Assembly (NCBI RefSeq): GCF_900240335.1
Contig: NZ_LT964979.1
Coordinates: 1 to 64,000 of the forward strand
Direction: 5' to 3'
DNA: 64,000 nucleotides
From: Flavimobilis massiliensis
GTDB lineage: Bacteria; Actinomycetota; Actinomycetes; Actinomycetales; Cellulomonadaceae
In this document: positions 53,671 to 63,137 of the stretch, piece by piece
Numbering within the stretch: position 1 is the first letter of the stretch
Layout of the letters: every line of letters starts with the position of its first letter
Made by a program: the position numbers and the translations under genes
The notes under the pieces: generated by a model
What the model was told of the DNA's origin: nothing
The model's database searches: none
The model's input: only the letters and a program-made list of their open reading frames with translations

Positions 53671-55440
53671 TCAGCTAGCCGTCGTCGACGTCGTCGGCGT
53701 GAGCGACACCCAGTGGAAGTCGCGCGCCCCGAAGGTCCACCGCACCGAGCCGTCGGCCGCGACCGTGCCGAGCACGGCGCCGCCGAAGAGGTCCGTGAGC
53801 GTCGCACCCGCATGCCCGGGAAGCATGAGGGTCGCGGCACGTGCCGTAGCACCGAGGTTCGCGAGGCACAGCAGCGTCTCGTCAGCCGTCGTCCGGAGGA
53901 AAGCGAGCACGGACTCGTCGTCCGCCGGCACCGGCGTGAACGTGCCAAGCCCGAACGCCGGGTGCCGCCGCCGGACCGTGAGCATGCCGTGCACCCAGTG
54001 GAGGAGCGAGCCCGGCATCGCGAGCTGCGCCTCGACGTTCGTGCCCTCGTAGGTGTGTCCGAGCGAGCGCACGACCGGCAGGTAGAGCTTGCCGGGATCC
54101 GCCGTCGAGAAGCCCGCGTTGCGGTCCGGCGTCCACTGCATGGGGGTGCGCACGCCGTCGCGGTCCTCGAGCCAGATGTTGTCGCCCATGGCGATCTCGT
54201 CGCCGTAGTAGAGGCAGGGGCTGCCAGGGAGCGACAGGAGGAGGGCGTGCGCGAGCTCGATCTCCTTGCGGGAGCCTCCGAGCAGCGGCGCGAGCCGCCG
54301 GCGGATGCCGACGTTCGCACGCATGCGCGGGTCCGACGCGTACCAGCCGTACATCGCGGCACGCTCCTCGGTCGACACCATCTCGAGCGTGAGCTCGTCA
54401 TGGTTGCGCAGGAACGTCGACCACTGCGCGCCCGCCGGGATCTCCGGGGTGTCCGCGAGGATCTCGAGGATCTTCGTCGCCTTCTGGTCCCGCAGCGCGT
54501 AGTAGATGCGCGGCATGACGGGGAAGTGGAAGCACATGTGACACTCGGGGGCTTCCTCGGTGCCGAAGTACTCGACGACCTCGCCCGGCCACTGGTTCGC
54601 CTCCGCGAGCATGATCGTGCCCGGGAACTCCGCGTCGACCATCGCCCGCACGCGCGCGAGGAACTCGTGGGTGCGCGGCAGGTTCTCGCAGTTCGTGCCC
54701 TCCTCCTCGAAGAGGTACGGCACGGCGTCGAGCCGGAAGCCATCGACGCCCACGCGGCACCAGAATCGTGCGACGTCGAGCATCGCCTCCTGGACGGCGG
54801 GGTTCTCGAAGTTGAGGTCCGGCTGGTGGGAGAAGAACCGGTGCCAGAAGTACTGGCGGCGCACCGCGTCGAACGTCCAGTTCGACGTCTCCGTGTCGAC
54901 GAAGATGATGCGGGCGTCGCCGTACCGCGTCGGGTCGTCGCCCCAGACGTAGAAGTCGCCGTACGGCCCGTCCGGGTCCTGCCGCGACGCCTGGAACCAC
55001 GGGTGAGCGTCGCTCGTGTGGTTCATGACGAGGTCGATGACGACGCGGATGCCGCGCGCGTGCGCAGCCTCGATGAGCTCCGTGAAGTCCTCGAGCGTCC
55101 CGTACTGCTCGGCGATCGCCGTGTAGTCCGCGACGTCGTAGCCACCGTCACGCAGCGGCGACGGGTAGAACGGCGGTAGCCACAGGCAGTCGACGCCGAG
55201 CCACTGCAGGTAGTCGAGCCGGTCGACGAGGCCGCGCAGGTCGCCCGATCCTGACGCTGTCGAGTCGGAGAACGCCCGCACGAGCACCTCGTAGAAGACC
55301 GCGGTCCGGTACCACTCGGGGTCGTCGGACAGCGCACGAGGCACGGCCGGGACCGTGGGGCGACGCTGCGGCGGCAACGCCGCAGCAGCGAGCTGGCCGG
55401 TCACGGGTGCTGGCTCAGGCATACGGGGGATCGTCGTCAT
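53671..55440 (-). CDS. treS: Trehalose synthase
   Basis: 589-residue GH13 enzyme that interconverts maltose and trehalose. Catalytic residues are Asp238 (GFRLDAVPYL), Glu280 (MLAEANQW) and Asp348 (RNHDELT); the 42-residue spacing of the first pair equals that in M. smegmatis TreS (230/272). The first 38 residues are a low-complexity Pro/Ala lead. It feeds Mak with maltose from trehalose. The ATG overlaps the glgE stop by four bases. Confidence 0.96.
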   Translation of the reverse strand: MTTIPRMPEPAPVTGQLAAAALPPQRRPTVPAVPRALSDDPEWYRTAVFYEVLVRAFSDSTASGSGDLRGLVDRLDYLQWLGVDCLWLPPFYPSPLRDGGYDVADYTAIAEQYGTLEDFTELIEAAHARGIRVVIDLVMNHTSDAHPWFQASRQDPDGPYGDFYVWGDDPTRYGDARIIFVDTETSNWTFDAVRRQYFWHRFFSHQPDLNFENPAVQEAMLDVARFWCRVGVDGFRLDAVPYLFEEEGTNCENLPRTHEFLARVRAMVDAEFPGTIMLAEANQWPGEVVEYFGTEEAPECHMCFHFPVMPRIYYALRDQKATKILEILADTPEIPAGAQWSTFLRNHDELTLEMVSTEERAAMYGWYASDPRMRANVGIRRRLAPLLGGSRKEIELAHALLLSLPGSPCLYYGDEIAMGDNIWLEDRDGVRTPMQWTPDRNAGFSTADPGKLYLPVVRSLGHTYEGTNVEAQLAMPGSLLHWVHGMLTVRRRHPAFGLGTFTPVPADDESVLAFLRTTADETLLCLANLGATARAATLMLPGHAGATLTDLFGGAVLGTVAADGSVRWTFGARDFHWVSLTPTTSTTAS

Positions 55441-57554
55441 GGCGTCGTCACCTCGATGATGTGCGCGGGGCGGCCCGGCTCGAGCCGCACGAACGCTCGA
55501 CGGCCCCACGCGTACGTCTCGCCTGTGAGCAGGTCGTGCGCGTTGAAGCGCGGCTCGTCGTTGTCCGCGGGCTCGAGGCCGAGGGCCACGAGGTCGAGGT
55601 CAACCATCGACTCCTGCGGACCCCACGGGTCGAGGGAGACGACCGTGATGACGGTGTCCGGGCGGCCGTCCGTCGTGAACTCACCGCCGAGGTGCGAGGA
55701 GAACGCGACGACCTGGTCGTTCGTCGTGCCGTGCACCGTAAGGTTCCTCAGCTGGCGCAGCGACGGGTGCGCGCGGCGGATCTCGTTGAGCCGCGTGAGC
55801 AGACCCGTGAGACGCGCAGCCTCGGGAGCTGACCAGTCGCGCGGCTTGAACTCGTACTTCTCGTTGTCAATCTGTTCCTCGGCGCCAGGTCGCGCGACAC
55901 GCTCGGCAAACTCGTAGCCCGAATAGATGCCCCACGTCGGCGATCCCGTCGCGGCGAGCACCGCGCGGATCGCGAAGATCTCCTCGCCCCCGTGCTGCAT
56001 CGTCGGCGTGAGGATGTCGTGCGTCGTCGGCCAGAAACTCGGCCGCATGACCGAGCCGACCTCGTCCGACACCTCCGCGAGGTACGACGTGATCTCCTCA
56101 CGCGTGTTGCGCCACGTGAAGTACGTGTACGACTGCTGGAACCCGATGCGCGCGAGCGTGAGCATCATCGCGGGACGCGTGAACGCCTCCGCGAGGAAGA
56201 TCACCTCGGGATGCGTCGCCCGGATGCTCGTGAGCAGCCGCTCCCAGAAGTCGAGCGGCTTCGTGTGCGGGTTGTCGACGCGGAACGCCGTCACCCCATG
56301 ATCGATCCACAGGCGCACGATGCGTTCGATCTCCGCCTCGATGCCTGCGGGGTCGAGGTCGAAGTTCAGCGGGTAGATGTCCTGGTACTTCTTCGGCGGG
56401 TTCTCCGCGTACGCGATCGTGCCGTCGACGCGCGTCGTGAACCACTCGGGGTGCTCCGTCACCCACGGGTGGTCCGGCGAGCACTGGAGCGCGAGGTCGA
56501 GCGCGACCTCCATGCCGAGGCTGCGAGCACGCGCGACGAACGTGTCGAAGTCGTCGAAGGTCCCGAGCTCGGGGTGGATCGCGTCGTGACCGCCGTCCGG
56601 CGAGCCGATCGCGTACGGCGAGCCTGGGTCACCCGGGAGCGCCTCGAGCGAGTTGTTGCGCCCCTTGCGGAACGTCGTGCCGATCGGGTGGATCGGGGTG
56701 AGGTAGACGATGTCGAAGCCCATCGCGGCGATGCCCGGCAGGCGCTCGGCCGCGGTCCGCAGCGTTCCCGAGCGCCACGAGCGCGTCGCGGCGTCGTACA
56801 CCGCACCCTCCGAGCGCGGGAACATCTCGTACCACGCACCCGCGAGCGCAAGCTCGCAGCTCACGACGAGCGGGTAGTCCGCGGACGGCGAGATGTGGTC
56901 ACGCAGGGGCGACCGCAGGACGAGGATGTCGCGGACGTCGTCCGCGAGCGCCGCCGCGAGACGGTCCTGCGGGGTCGACCGGGTGTCGGCGAGGGTCGTC
57001 CGGACGCGCTCAAGCGTCGAGCGGTCCGCGGCGTCGAGCGTGAGCTCGGCGAGGACACGGTCCATGAGCCGCACACCCTCGGCGAGCATGAGCTCGACGT
57101 CGACGCCCGCAGCGATCTTCACGGTCGCGTCGTGCGTCCACGTCCCGTAGGGGTCCGACCACGCCTCGACGCGGAACGTCCACTCGCCCGGTGCGTCGGG
57201 CGCGACGCGCGCCTCGTAGCGGTCGAGCCCCGGCGCGATGTCGACCATGCGGGCGCTCGCGTGGACGGTGCCGTCGGGAGCGACGAGCACGGCGGTCGCC
57301 GCGACCGCGTCGTGGCCCTCACGAAACACCGTGGCACGGACCGGGACGGCCTCGCCGATGGCGGCCTTTGCGGGCCAGCGGCCCTGCTCGACGGTCGGGG
57401 AGACGTCGACGACTGGGATGCGACCGATCGGGGTCGGGCGGACCGGGACGGGCTGCGCGACGCGCGGCGCCGGGGCGACCGGTGCGCTGGCGCGCACGGC
57501 GTGGCCCGGGTTCGCGGCGGCACTGACGGGGCGGGGGCGCTTGTTCCTGCTCAC
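55437..57554 (-). CDS. glgE: Alpha-1,4-glucan:maltose-1-phosphate maltosyltransferase
   Basis: 705 residues. Extends alpha-1,4-glucan by maltosyl units from maltose-1-phosphate. Catalytic residues are Asp427 (FRVDNPHTKP), Glu456 (FLAEAFTRP) and Asp513 (PTTHDI), spaced exactly like D394/E423/D480 of Streptomyces GlgE, with a 33-residue N-terminal extension (Ala/Pro-rich). The maltose-1-phosphate site KYQDIYPLNF is present. GTG start without a ribosome site, six bases after a -10 box, so probably leaderless. It heads the glgE-treS-mak-glgB unit. Confidence 0.97.
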   Translation of the reverse strand: MSRNKRPRPVSAAANPGHAVRASAPVAPAPRVAQPVPVRPTPIGRIPVVDVSPTVEQGRWPAKAAIGEAVPVRATVFREGHDAVAATAVLVAPDGTVHASARMVDIAPGLDRYEARVAPDAPGEWTFRVEAWSDPYGTWTHDATVKIAAGVDVELMLAEGVRLMDRVLAELTLDAADRSTLERVRTTLADTRSTPQDRLAAALADDVRDILVLRSPLRDHISPSADYPLVVSCELALAGAWYEMFPRSEGAVYDAATRSWRSGTLRTAAERLPGIAAMGFDIVYLTPIHPIGTTFRKGRNNSLEALPGDPGSPYAIGSPDGGHDAIHPELGTFDDFDTFVARARSLGMEVALDLALQCSPDHPWVTEHPEWFTTRVDGTIAYAENPPKKYQDIYPLNFDLDPAGIEAEIERIVRLWIDHGVTAFRVDNPHTKPLDFWERLLTSIRATHPEVIFLAEAFTRPAMMLTLARIGFQQSYTYFTWRNTREEITSYLAEVSDEVGSVMRPSFWPTTHDILTPTMQHGGEEIFAIRAVLAATGSPTWGIYSGYEFAERVARPGAEEQIDNEKYEFKPRDWSAPEAARLTGLLTRLNEIRRAHPSLRQLRNLTVHGTTNDQVVAFSSHLGGEFTTDGRPDTVITVVSLDPWGPQESMVDLDLVALGLEPADNDEPRFNAHDLLTGETYAWGRRAFVRLEPGRPAHIIEVTTP

Positions 57555-57560
57555 AGGTCG

Positions 57561-57566
57561 AACCTA
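57561..57566 (-). promoter_or_regulatory. -10 element TAGGTT for leaderless glgE
   Basis: On the minus strand TAGGTT ends six bases before the glgE GTG. No Shine-Dalgarno sequence lies between them. Confidence 0.6.
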
Positions 57567-57608
57567 GCCCGTGGGACGGGGTTCCCGCGCGTCGCCACGC
57601 TCCCGGCG

Positions 57609-57641
57609 GGTCACGGTGATGGGCGTCGGGGGACCGTGACC
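57609..57641 (-). terminator. Hairpin after glgX
   Basis: GGTCACGGT (57609-57617) pairs with ACCGTGACC (57633-57641), a 9-bp stem with a 15-base loop, between the glgX stop and the glgE promoter. Confidence 0.5.
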
Positions 57642-57654
57642 AGCGAACCTGCGG

Positions 57655-59838
57655 TCAGTGGGCGCTCTCGACGTAGAGCCGCATGCTCAGCGGCTCGAGC
57701 TCGGTGCCTGGGTCGTCGAACGGCTCGAGGTGCTGGTCCGGGTGCTCCCACGAGGAGTCCCACACGAGGTCCCAGCCGACGTGGGCCTCGGGGAGCGCGG
57801 CGTCGACGACGTCGAGGGACCCGTTGAGGACGATGAGCACCGCCGGGTCGGCGACGTCCGCCGTGCGACGGACCATCTGGAGGACGCGGCGCGACGTGTC
57901 GTTCCACTCGGCCGGTGTCATCGGGGTGCCCGCCTCCGTGTACCACGCGAGGTCGAGACCGTCGTCCGGACGCGATTCGTACGGACGGCCGAGGTAGAAG
58001 CGCGCGGGGCGCAGCGCCGCGAGCTCGGCGCGGCGCGCGAGGAGGTAGCGCGTCGTCGCGAGGAGGTCGGCCTCGGGGCCAGTCACGTCGAACCGCGGCC
58101 GCGTGAGCTCGTTGTCCTGGCAGTACGCGTTGTTGTTGCCCTGCTGGCTATGCCCCACCTCGTCGCCCGCAGTGAGCATGGGCGTGCCCGCCGAGACCAG
58201 GAGCGTGCCGAGAAGGTTGCGGTGCGAGCGTCGACGCAGCGCCGCGATCCCGTCGCCGTCGTCGACGTCGGGGCCCTCGATCCCGTGGTTCCACGACCGG
58301 TTGTCGTCCGTTCCGTCGCGGTTGTCCTCCCCGTTGGCCTCGTTGTGCTTGTGGTCGTAGCGTGTGAGGTCGGCCATCGTGAAGCCGTCGTGCGCCGTGA
58401 CGAAGTTGATCGACGCGACCGGGCCGCGCTCGAGCGGCGGGTCGGAGTGGCCGAAGAGGTCGGCCGAGCCGGACAGCCGCGTCGCGAGGTCCCGCAGCCC
58501 GTGGCCCGTGCGGCCGTGCGAGAGCTCGCGCGCGTCGGCGAGCCAGAACTGCCGCACCGCGGAGCGGTAGCGGTCGTTCCACTCGCCGAACGGCTCCTTG
58601 AAGCTGCCGGTCTGCCAGCCGCCCGGACCGACGTCCCACGGTTCCGCGACGAGCTTGACGTCGGCGAGCGTCGGGTCGGTCGCCAGCGCGACGAGGAACG
58701 GGTGGACGTTCGTGAAGCCGTCGTGGTGGCGTCCGAGCGTCACGGCGAGGTCGAAGCGGAAGCCGTCGACACCGATCTCCTGGGTCCAGTAGCGCACCGA
58801 GTCGAGAGCCGCCTGGACGGGCCTCGTCCGCCGGTGGTCGAGCGTGTTGCCGCAGCCCGTCGTGTCGGCGAACCGGGCAGGCGTGCTGCCGTCGTGCATG
58901 TAGTGGACGGTCGCGTCGAGGCCGCGCCACGACAGCTGCATGCCGTCCGTGCCGCCCTCCGCGGTGTGGTTGTGGACGACGTCGAGCATGACCTCGAGCC
59001 CGGCCGCGTGCAGGAGCGCGACCATGCCCTTGACCTCGTCGAGCACGGCCGTCGGGCCCTGCGCTTGTGCCGCGGCGGTCGCATACGACGGCTCGGGCGC
59101 GAAGAACCCGAGCGTGTTGTAGCCCCAGTAGTTCACCCGGCCCTGCGAGAGGAGGTGCGGCTCGGACACCTTCGCGTGGATCGGCAGGAGCTCGAGCGTC
59201 GTCACGCCGAGCGAGCGCAGGTGCGCGATCGTCGCGGGGTGCGCGACTCCCGCGTACGTGCCGCGCAGCGCGTCGGGAACGCCGGGTAGGTGAGCCGTGA
59301 GGCCCTGGACGTGGGCCTCGTAGACGACGGTCCGCGACCACGGGACGTGCGGCCGCTCGTGCACGGGGTGGTAGGTGGGGTCGACGACGACCGAGAGCGG
59401 GACGTGCCCGAGCGAGTCGAGGTCCGATGGCAGCGGCAGGCCGTCCTCGCCGCGCGCGTCCCAGACGTGGCCGTAAACCGCCGGCCCGTGGACGAGCGCG
59501 CCGTCGAGGCCTCGCGCGTACGGGTCGACGAGGATCTTGGCGGGGTTGTACCGCAGGCCGACGCGCGGGTCCCAACGGCCGTGGGCCCGGAACCCGTACC
59601 GCTGGCCGTCGCCCACGCCGGGCACCGTCGTGTGCCACACCCCGCGCGCCCCCCGCGTCATCGGCAGGCGTTCCTCGGCCCACCCCGAGGCCGTCGCGGG
59701 GTCGCGCTCGAGGAGGCACAGCTCGACGAGGTCGGCGTGCGAGGCGAACACCGCGAACGAGGTGCCGCCGGAAACGACGCGCGCGCCGAGCGGGGGCGTC
59801 CGCTCGTCGGTCGCGGTGCGGGCGGCGGTCGTCGTCAT
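57655..59838 (-). CDS. glgX: Glycogen debranching enzyme
   Basis: 727-residue GH13 isoamylase-type enzyme that cleaves alpha-1,6 branches. The N-terminal CBM48 is followed by the barrel with VLDVVHNHTAEG, Asp363 (VDGFRFDLAVTLGR) and Glu399 (LVAEPWDVGPGGW). NFVTAHDGFTMADL supplies the third acid. The ATG at 59838 with GAGGAG upstream fits the family start; the open frame continues 150 codons upstream without homology-like sequence. It has its own promoter and terminator, separate from the glgE unit. Confidence 0.95.
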   Translation of the reverse strand: MTTTAARTATDERTPPLGARVVSGGTSFAVFASHADLVELCLLERDPATASGWAEERLPMTRGARGVWHTTVPGVGDGQRYGFRAHGRWDPRVGLRYNPAKILVDPYARGLDGALVHGPAVYGHVWDARGEDGLPLPSDLDSLGHVPLSVVVDPTYHPVHERPHVPWSRTVVYEAHVQGLTAHLPGVPDALRGTYAGVAHPATIAHLRSLGVTTLELLPIHAKVSEPHLLSQGRVNYWGYNTLGFFAPEPSYATAAAQAQGPTAVLDEVKGMVALLHAAGLEVMLDVVHNHTAEGGTDGMQLSWRGLDATVHYMHDGSTPARFADTTGCGNTLDHRRTRPVQAALDSVRYWTQEIGVDGFRFDLAVTLGRHHDGFTNVHPFLVALATDPTLADVKLVAEPWDVGPGGWQTGSFKEPFGEWNDRYRSAVRQFWLADARELSHGRTGHGLRDLATRLSGSADLFGHSDPPLERGPVASINFVTAHDGFTMADLTRYDHKHNEANGEDNRDGTDDNRSWNHGIEGPDVDDGDGIAALRRRSHRNLLGTLLVSAGTPMLTAGDEVGHSQQGNNNAYCQDNELTRPRFDVTGPEADLLATTRYLLARRAELAALRPARFYLGRPYESRPDDGLDLAWYTEAGTPMTPAEWNDTSRRVLQMVRRTADVADPAVLIVLNGSLDVVDAALPEAHVGWDLVWDSSWEHPDQHLEPFDDPGTELEPLSMRLYVESAH

Positions 59839-59893
59839 CGTGGTGGTCTCCTCAAGCGTAGGGTCCCGCGGTGCACGCCGGGGCCGACCATCG

Positions 59894-59899
59894 ATCCTA
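59894..59899 (-). promoter_or_regulatory. -10 element TAGGAT for glgX
   Basis: On the minus strand, 55 bp before the glgX ATG. The 175-bp gap to etfB thus holds two divergent promoters. Confidence 0.5.
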
Positions 59900-59965
59900 C
59901 CGTCGCGCCGGGACCGGATAGCGGGACGTCCGCCACGCCACGCACGCGACCGCGCCGTGGGGCGA

Positions 59966-59971
59966 TAGCCT
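59966..59971 (+). promoter_or_regulatory. -10 element TAGCCT for etfB-etfA
   Basis: TAGCCT lies 42 bp before the etfB ATG, with AGGAGG between them. Confidence 0.5.
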
Positions 59972-60013
59972 CGACGGGTCCGGTCCCGGCCCCTCCAGGA
60001 GGCTCGCAGCGTC

Positions 60014-60823
60014 ATGGCCCGCAGAATCGTCGTGGTCGTCAAGCACGTCCCCAACATCCACTCCGCCCGCGCGTTCGCGGACGGCCGCACGGTGCGCGGC
60101 GCGGAGGACGGCTCGCTCAACGAGCTCGACGAGCACCCCGTCGAGGAAGCGGTACGGATCCTCGAGGGGCTCGACGAGGCCGAGCGTGCAGAGTCCGAGA
60201 TCGTCGTCGTCACCGTCGGTCCCGCCGAAGCGGTCGACGCGCTGCGGCGCGCCTTCCAACTGGGTGCGACGACCGCGATCCACGTCAACGACGAGGCGCT
60301 CGCGGGCTCCGACTACGCGGGCACCGCGAAGGCGCTCGCCGCCGCGGTGCGCAAGGTCGCGGCCGACGGCCCGATCGACCTCGTCCTCGCGGGCATGGCG
60401 GCGCTCGACGGACTCGGCTCGGTCGTGCCCGCGCTCCTCGCCGCCGAGCTCGGCCTGCCGCAGCTCACGAACGCCGGCAAGCTCGAGCTCGACGGGGCCA
60501 CGGCGCGCGTCGAGCGCGTCGTCGACGGCGCGACCGAGGTCCTCGAGGCGCCGCTGCCCGCGGTCGTCTCCGTCAACGACCACATCAACCGGCCCCGCTT
60601 CCCGAACTTCAAACTCATCATGGCGGCGCGCACCAAGCCCGTGACGACGTGGACCCTCGCGGACCTCGGCGTCGACGCGGCCGAGGTCGGCGAGGCCGGA
60701 GCACGCACCCGCGTCCTGTCGGCCGAGCCGCGCCCCGAGCGCGCCCCCGTCGAGATCCACGTCGATGCTGGCGCGGGCGGCGAGGCCCTCGTCGAGTTCC
60801 TCGTCCGCCGCGGCCTGGTCTGA
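60014..60823 (+). CDS. etfB: Electron transfer flavoprotein, beta subunit
   Basis: 269 residues. Partner of EtfA; binds AMP and helps pass electrons from acyl-CoA or similar dehydrogenases to the respiratory chain. Signatures: VVVVKHVPN at the start, LNELDEHPVEEAVRI and VVSVNDHINRPRFPNFKLIMAARTK (given in parts: VVSVNDHINRP, NFKLIMAARTK). Starts 12 bases before etfA in the same unit. No dehydrogenase gene is adjacent. Confidence 0.95.
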   Translation: MARRIVVVVKHVPNIHSARAFADGRTVRGAEDGSLNELDEHPVEEAVRILEGLDEAERAESEIVVVTVGPAEAVDALRRAFQLGATTAIHVNDEALAGSDYAGTAKALAAAVRKVAADGPIDLVLAGMAALDGLGSVVPALLAAELGLPQLTNAGKLELDGATARVERVVDGATEVLEAPLPAVVSVNDHINRPRFPNFKLIMAARTKPVTTWTLADLGVDAAEVGEAGARTRVLSAEPRPERAPVEIHVDAGAGGEALVEFLVRRGLV

Positions 60824-60835
60824 GAGGAGACCCCC

Positions 60836-61810
60836 ATGACCCGTCCCATCTCCGTCGTCCTGCTCGACGACGTCACCGGCGCGCTGCGCGAACCTGACCT
60901 CGAGCTCCTCACCGTCGCGCGGACGCTCGGCCCGGTGCGTGCCGTCGCGTTCGACGCGCCGTCGGCCGACGCGCTCGCGGCGCTCGGCACGTACGGCGTC
61001 GCTGACGTCGTCCACCTCGACGTCGACGGCGAGCCGCACCTCACGGGCGTGGCCGCGGCCGCGCTCGCACCCGTCCTCACGGACGCGCGCGTGCTCCTCG
61101 CCCGCGCGACGTTCGCCAACAAGGAGGTGCTCGCGCGCCTCGCCCACCTCACCGGGGCGGGCCTCCTCATCGACGCCGCGCGCGTCGGCGAGCACGACGG
61201 CCTCGTCGCCGGGTGGAAGCGCGTGTTCGCGGGTTCGTGGGACGTCGACTCGGTCGTGACGACCGAACTCGCGCTCCTCACGGTGCGACCCAACGCGGTG
61301 CGGCCCGTGCCGGCCGACGCACCCGCCGACCCGGTCGTCCGTACCGTGGCGCTCGACGCCGCAGCCGCGGAGGCCGCCGCGGGCGGCGTCCGCCTCGTGT
61401 CGCGCACGCTCCACGAGACCGCGGGCTCGGCGCGCCCGCCGCTCGCCGAGGCGAGCGTCGTCGTCGCGGGCGGCCGCGGGACGCTCGGCGACTTCGGTCC
61501 CGTCGAGGACCTCGCCGACGCGCTCGGTGCCGCGATCGGCGCGACCCGCGACGCCGTTGACGAAGGCTGGATCGACCACGACGCGCAGGTCGGCCAGACC
61601 GGCGTGACGATCACCCCGCACCTCTACATCGGCGCCGGCATCTCGGGCGCGCCCCACCACCGCGGCGGCATGCAGGCGTCCGAGGTCATCGTCGCTGTGA
61701 ACTCCGACCCCGAGTGCCCGATCTTCGAGATCTGCGACTTCGCAGTCGTCGGCGACCTCGCGACCGTCCTGCCCCAGGCGGCCGCCGCCCTGCGAGCCCG
61801 CACGGCCTGA
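60836..61810 (+). CDS. etfA: Electron transfer flavoprotein, alpha subunit
   Basis: 324 residues. Carries FAD in its C-terminal domain: VVVAGGRGTLGDFG, the FAD loop QVGQTGVTITPHLYIGAGIS and AVNSDPECPIFEICDF. The N-terminal half is a diverged alpha/beta domain. AGAGGAG precedes the ATG. Confidence 0.95.
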   Translation: MTRPISVVLLDDVTGALREPDLELLTVARTLGPVRAVAFDAPSADALAALGTYGVADVVHLDVDGEPHLTGVAAAALAPVLTDARVLLARATFANKEVLARLAHLTGAGLLIDAARVGEHDGLVAGWKRVFAGSWDVDSVVTTELALLTVRPNAVRPVPADAPADPVVRTVALDAAAAEAAAGGVRLVSRTLHETAGSARPPLAEASVVVAGGRGTLGDFGPVEDLADALGAAIGATRDAVDEGWIDHDAQVGQTGVTITPHLYIGAGISGAPHHRGGMQASEVIVAVNSDPECPIFEICDFAVVGDLATVLPQAAAALRARTA

Positions 61811-61829
61811 GCCGACCCGCGCACGCCCC

Positions 61830-61866
61830 GGACGCCGCGGCCCCCGACGAGAGGGCCGCGGCGTCC
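61830..61866 (+). terminator. 14-bp perfect hairpin after etfA
   Basis: Arms 61830-61843 and 61853-61866 pair perfectly around a nine-base loop, 20 bases after the etfA stop and four bases before the next -10 box. Confidence 0.75.
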
Positions 61867-61870
61867 TTCG

Positions 61871-61876
61871 TAGGAT
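61871..61876 (+). promoter_or_regulatory. -10 element TAGGAT for a leaderless cysteine desulfurase gene
   Basis: TAGGAT ends seven bases before the GTG at 61884. The intervening GGGGTGC is a poor ribosome site at that distance. Confidence 0.55.
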
Positions 61877-61883
61877 GGGGTGC

Positions 61884-63137
61884 GTGACACCTCCCGCCTA
61901 CCTCGACCACGCCGCGACGACCCCGATGTCGCCTGCGGCGGTTGCGGCGTACACCGAGCAGCTCGCGATCGCGGGCAACCCCTCGTCGCTCCACACCGCG
62001 GGCCGCGCCGCCCGCCGCGTCGTCGAGGAGGCGCGCGAGTCGATCGCCGCGTCGCTCGGCGCCCGTCCGAGCGAGGTCGTCCTCACCGCCGGTGGCACGG
62101 AAGCCGACAACCTCGCCATCAAGGGACTCTTCTGGGCGCGCCGCACGGGTCGTCCGGAGCGCACGCGCGTCCTCGTCTCCGCCGTCGAGCACCACGCGGT
62201 GCTCGACCCTGCATTCTGGCTCGCGGAGCACGCGGGCGCCGAGATCGTCCTCCTGCCCGTCGACGCGACCGGCCGCCTCGACCTCGACGCGCTCGCCGCC
62301 GAGCTCGCCGCGCACGCCGAGGAGACCGCGCTCGTCTCCGTCATGTGGGCGAACAACGAGATCGGCACTGTGCAGCCCGTCGCCGACGTCGTGCGACTCG
62401 CACACGCGCACGGCGTGCCCGTCCACTGCGACGCCGTCCAGGCCGCGGGTATCCTGCCCGTCGACTTCGGCGCGAGCGGCCTCGACGCGATGACCGTCAC
62501 CGCGCACAAGCTCGGCGGCCCCGTGGGCGTCGGTGCGCTCGTCGTCGGGCGCACCGTCGACCTTGTGCCCGTCCTCCACGGCGGTGGTCAGGAGCGTGGC
62601 GTGCGCTCGGGAACGGTCGACGCCGCGGGTGCCCGCGCGTTCGCGGTCGCGCTCGCCGGGGCCGTCGCGGCACGCGACGCCGAGGCCGCGCGCCTCGGCG
62701 CGCTCCGGGACGAGCTCGTCACCGGCGTCCTCGCGCGCGTGCCGGGCGCGACGCTCCGCGGCCCCGCGCCGGACGCCCGGACCGACGACGGCGGGGTGGC
62801 GCGTCTGCCCGGCAACGCGCACCTCACGTTCGACGGCTGCGAGGGCGACTCGCTCCTCTACCTGCTCGACTCCGTGGGCGTCGAGGCGTCGACCGGCTCG
62901 GCGTGCCAGGCTGGCGTGCCGCAGCCCTCGCACGTGCTCCTCGCGCTCGGTCTGACCGAGCACGAGGCTCGCGGCGCCCTGCGGTTCTCGTTCGGCGCGA
63001 CGTCGACGTCCGCGGACGTCGCGCGCGTGCTCGACGTCCTGCCCGGCGTCGTCGAGCGGGCCCGCGCAGCGGGTCTCGCCTCGCCCGCGCGCCGCAGCGT
63101 GCCCACGGGCCCGACCACGGTCGGGGGTGCCGCATGA
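61884..63137 (+). CDS. Cysteine desulfurase (NifS/IscS type)
   Basis: 417-residue PLP enzyme that takes sulfur from cysteine as a persulfide. The PLP lysine is Lys209 in TVTAHKLGGP and the persulfide cysteine Cys341 in TGSACQAGV. YLDHAATTP is the family N-terminus. Directly followed by mnmA (ATGA overlap), it most likely supplies sulfur for tRNA 2-thiouridine, perhaps also for Fe-S clusters. GTG 61884 begins TPPAYLDHAATTP; an earlier in-frame ATG at 61875 overlaps the -10 box and is rejected. Confidence 0.95.
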   Translation: MTPPAYLDHAATTPMSPAAVAAYTEQLAIAGNPSSLHTAGRAARRVVEEARESIAASLGARPSEVVLTAGGTEADNLAIKGLFWARRTGRPERTRVLVSAVEHHAVLDPAFWLAEHAGAEIVLLPVDATGRLDLDALAAELAAHAEETALVSVMWANNEIGTVQPVADVVRLAHAHGVPVHCDAVQAAGILPVDFGASGLDAMTVTAHKLGGPVGVGALVVGRTVDLVPVLHGGGQERGVRSGTVDAAGARAFAVALAGAVAARDAEAARLGALRDELVTGVLARVPGATLRGPAPDARTDDGGVARLPGNAHLTFDGCEGDSLLYLLDSVGVEASTGSACQAGVPQPSHVLLALGLTEHEARGALRFSFGATSTSADVARVLDVLPGVVERARAAGLASPARRSVPTGPTTVGGAA

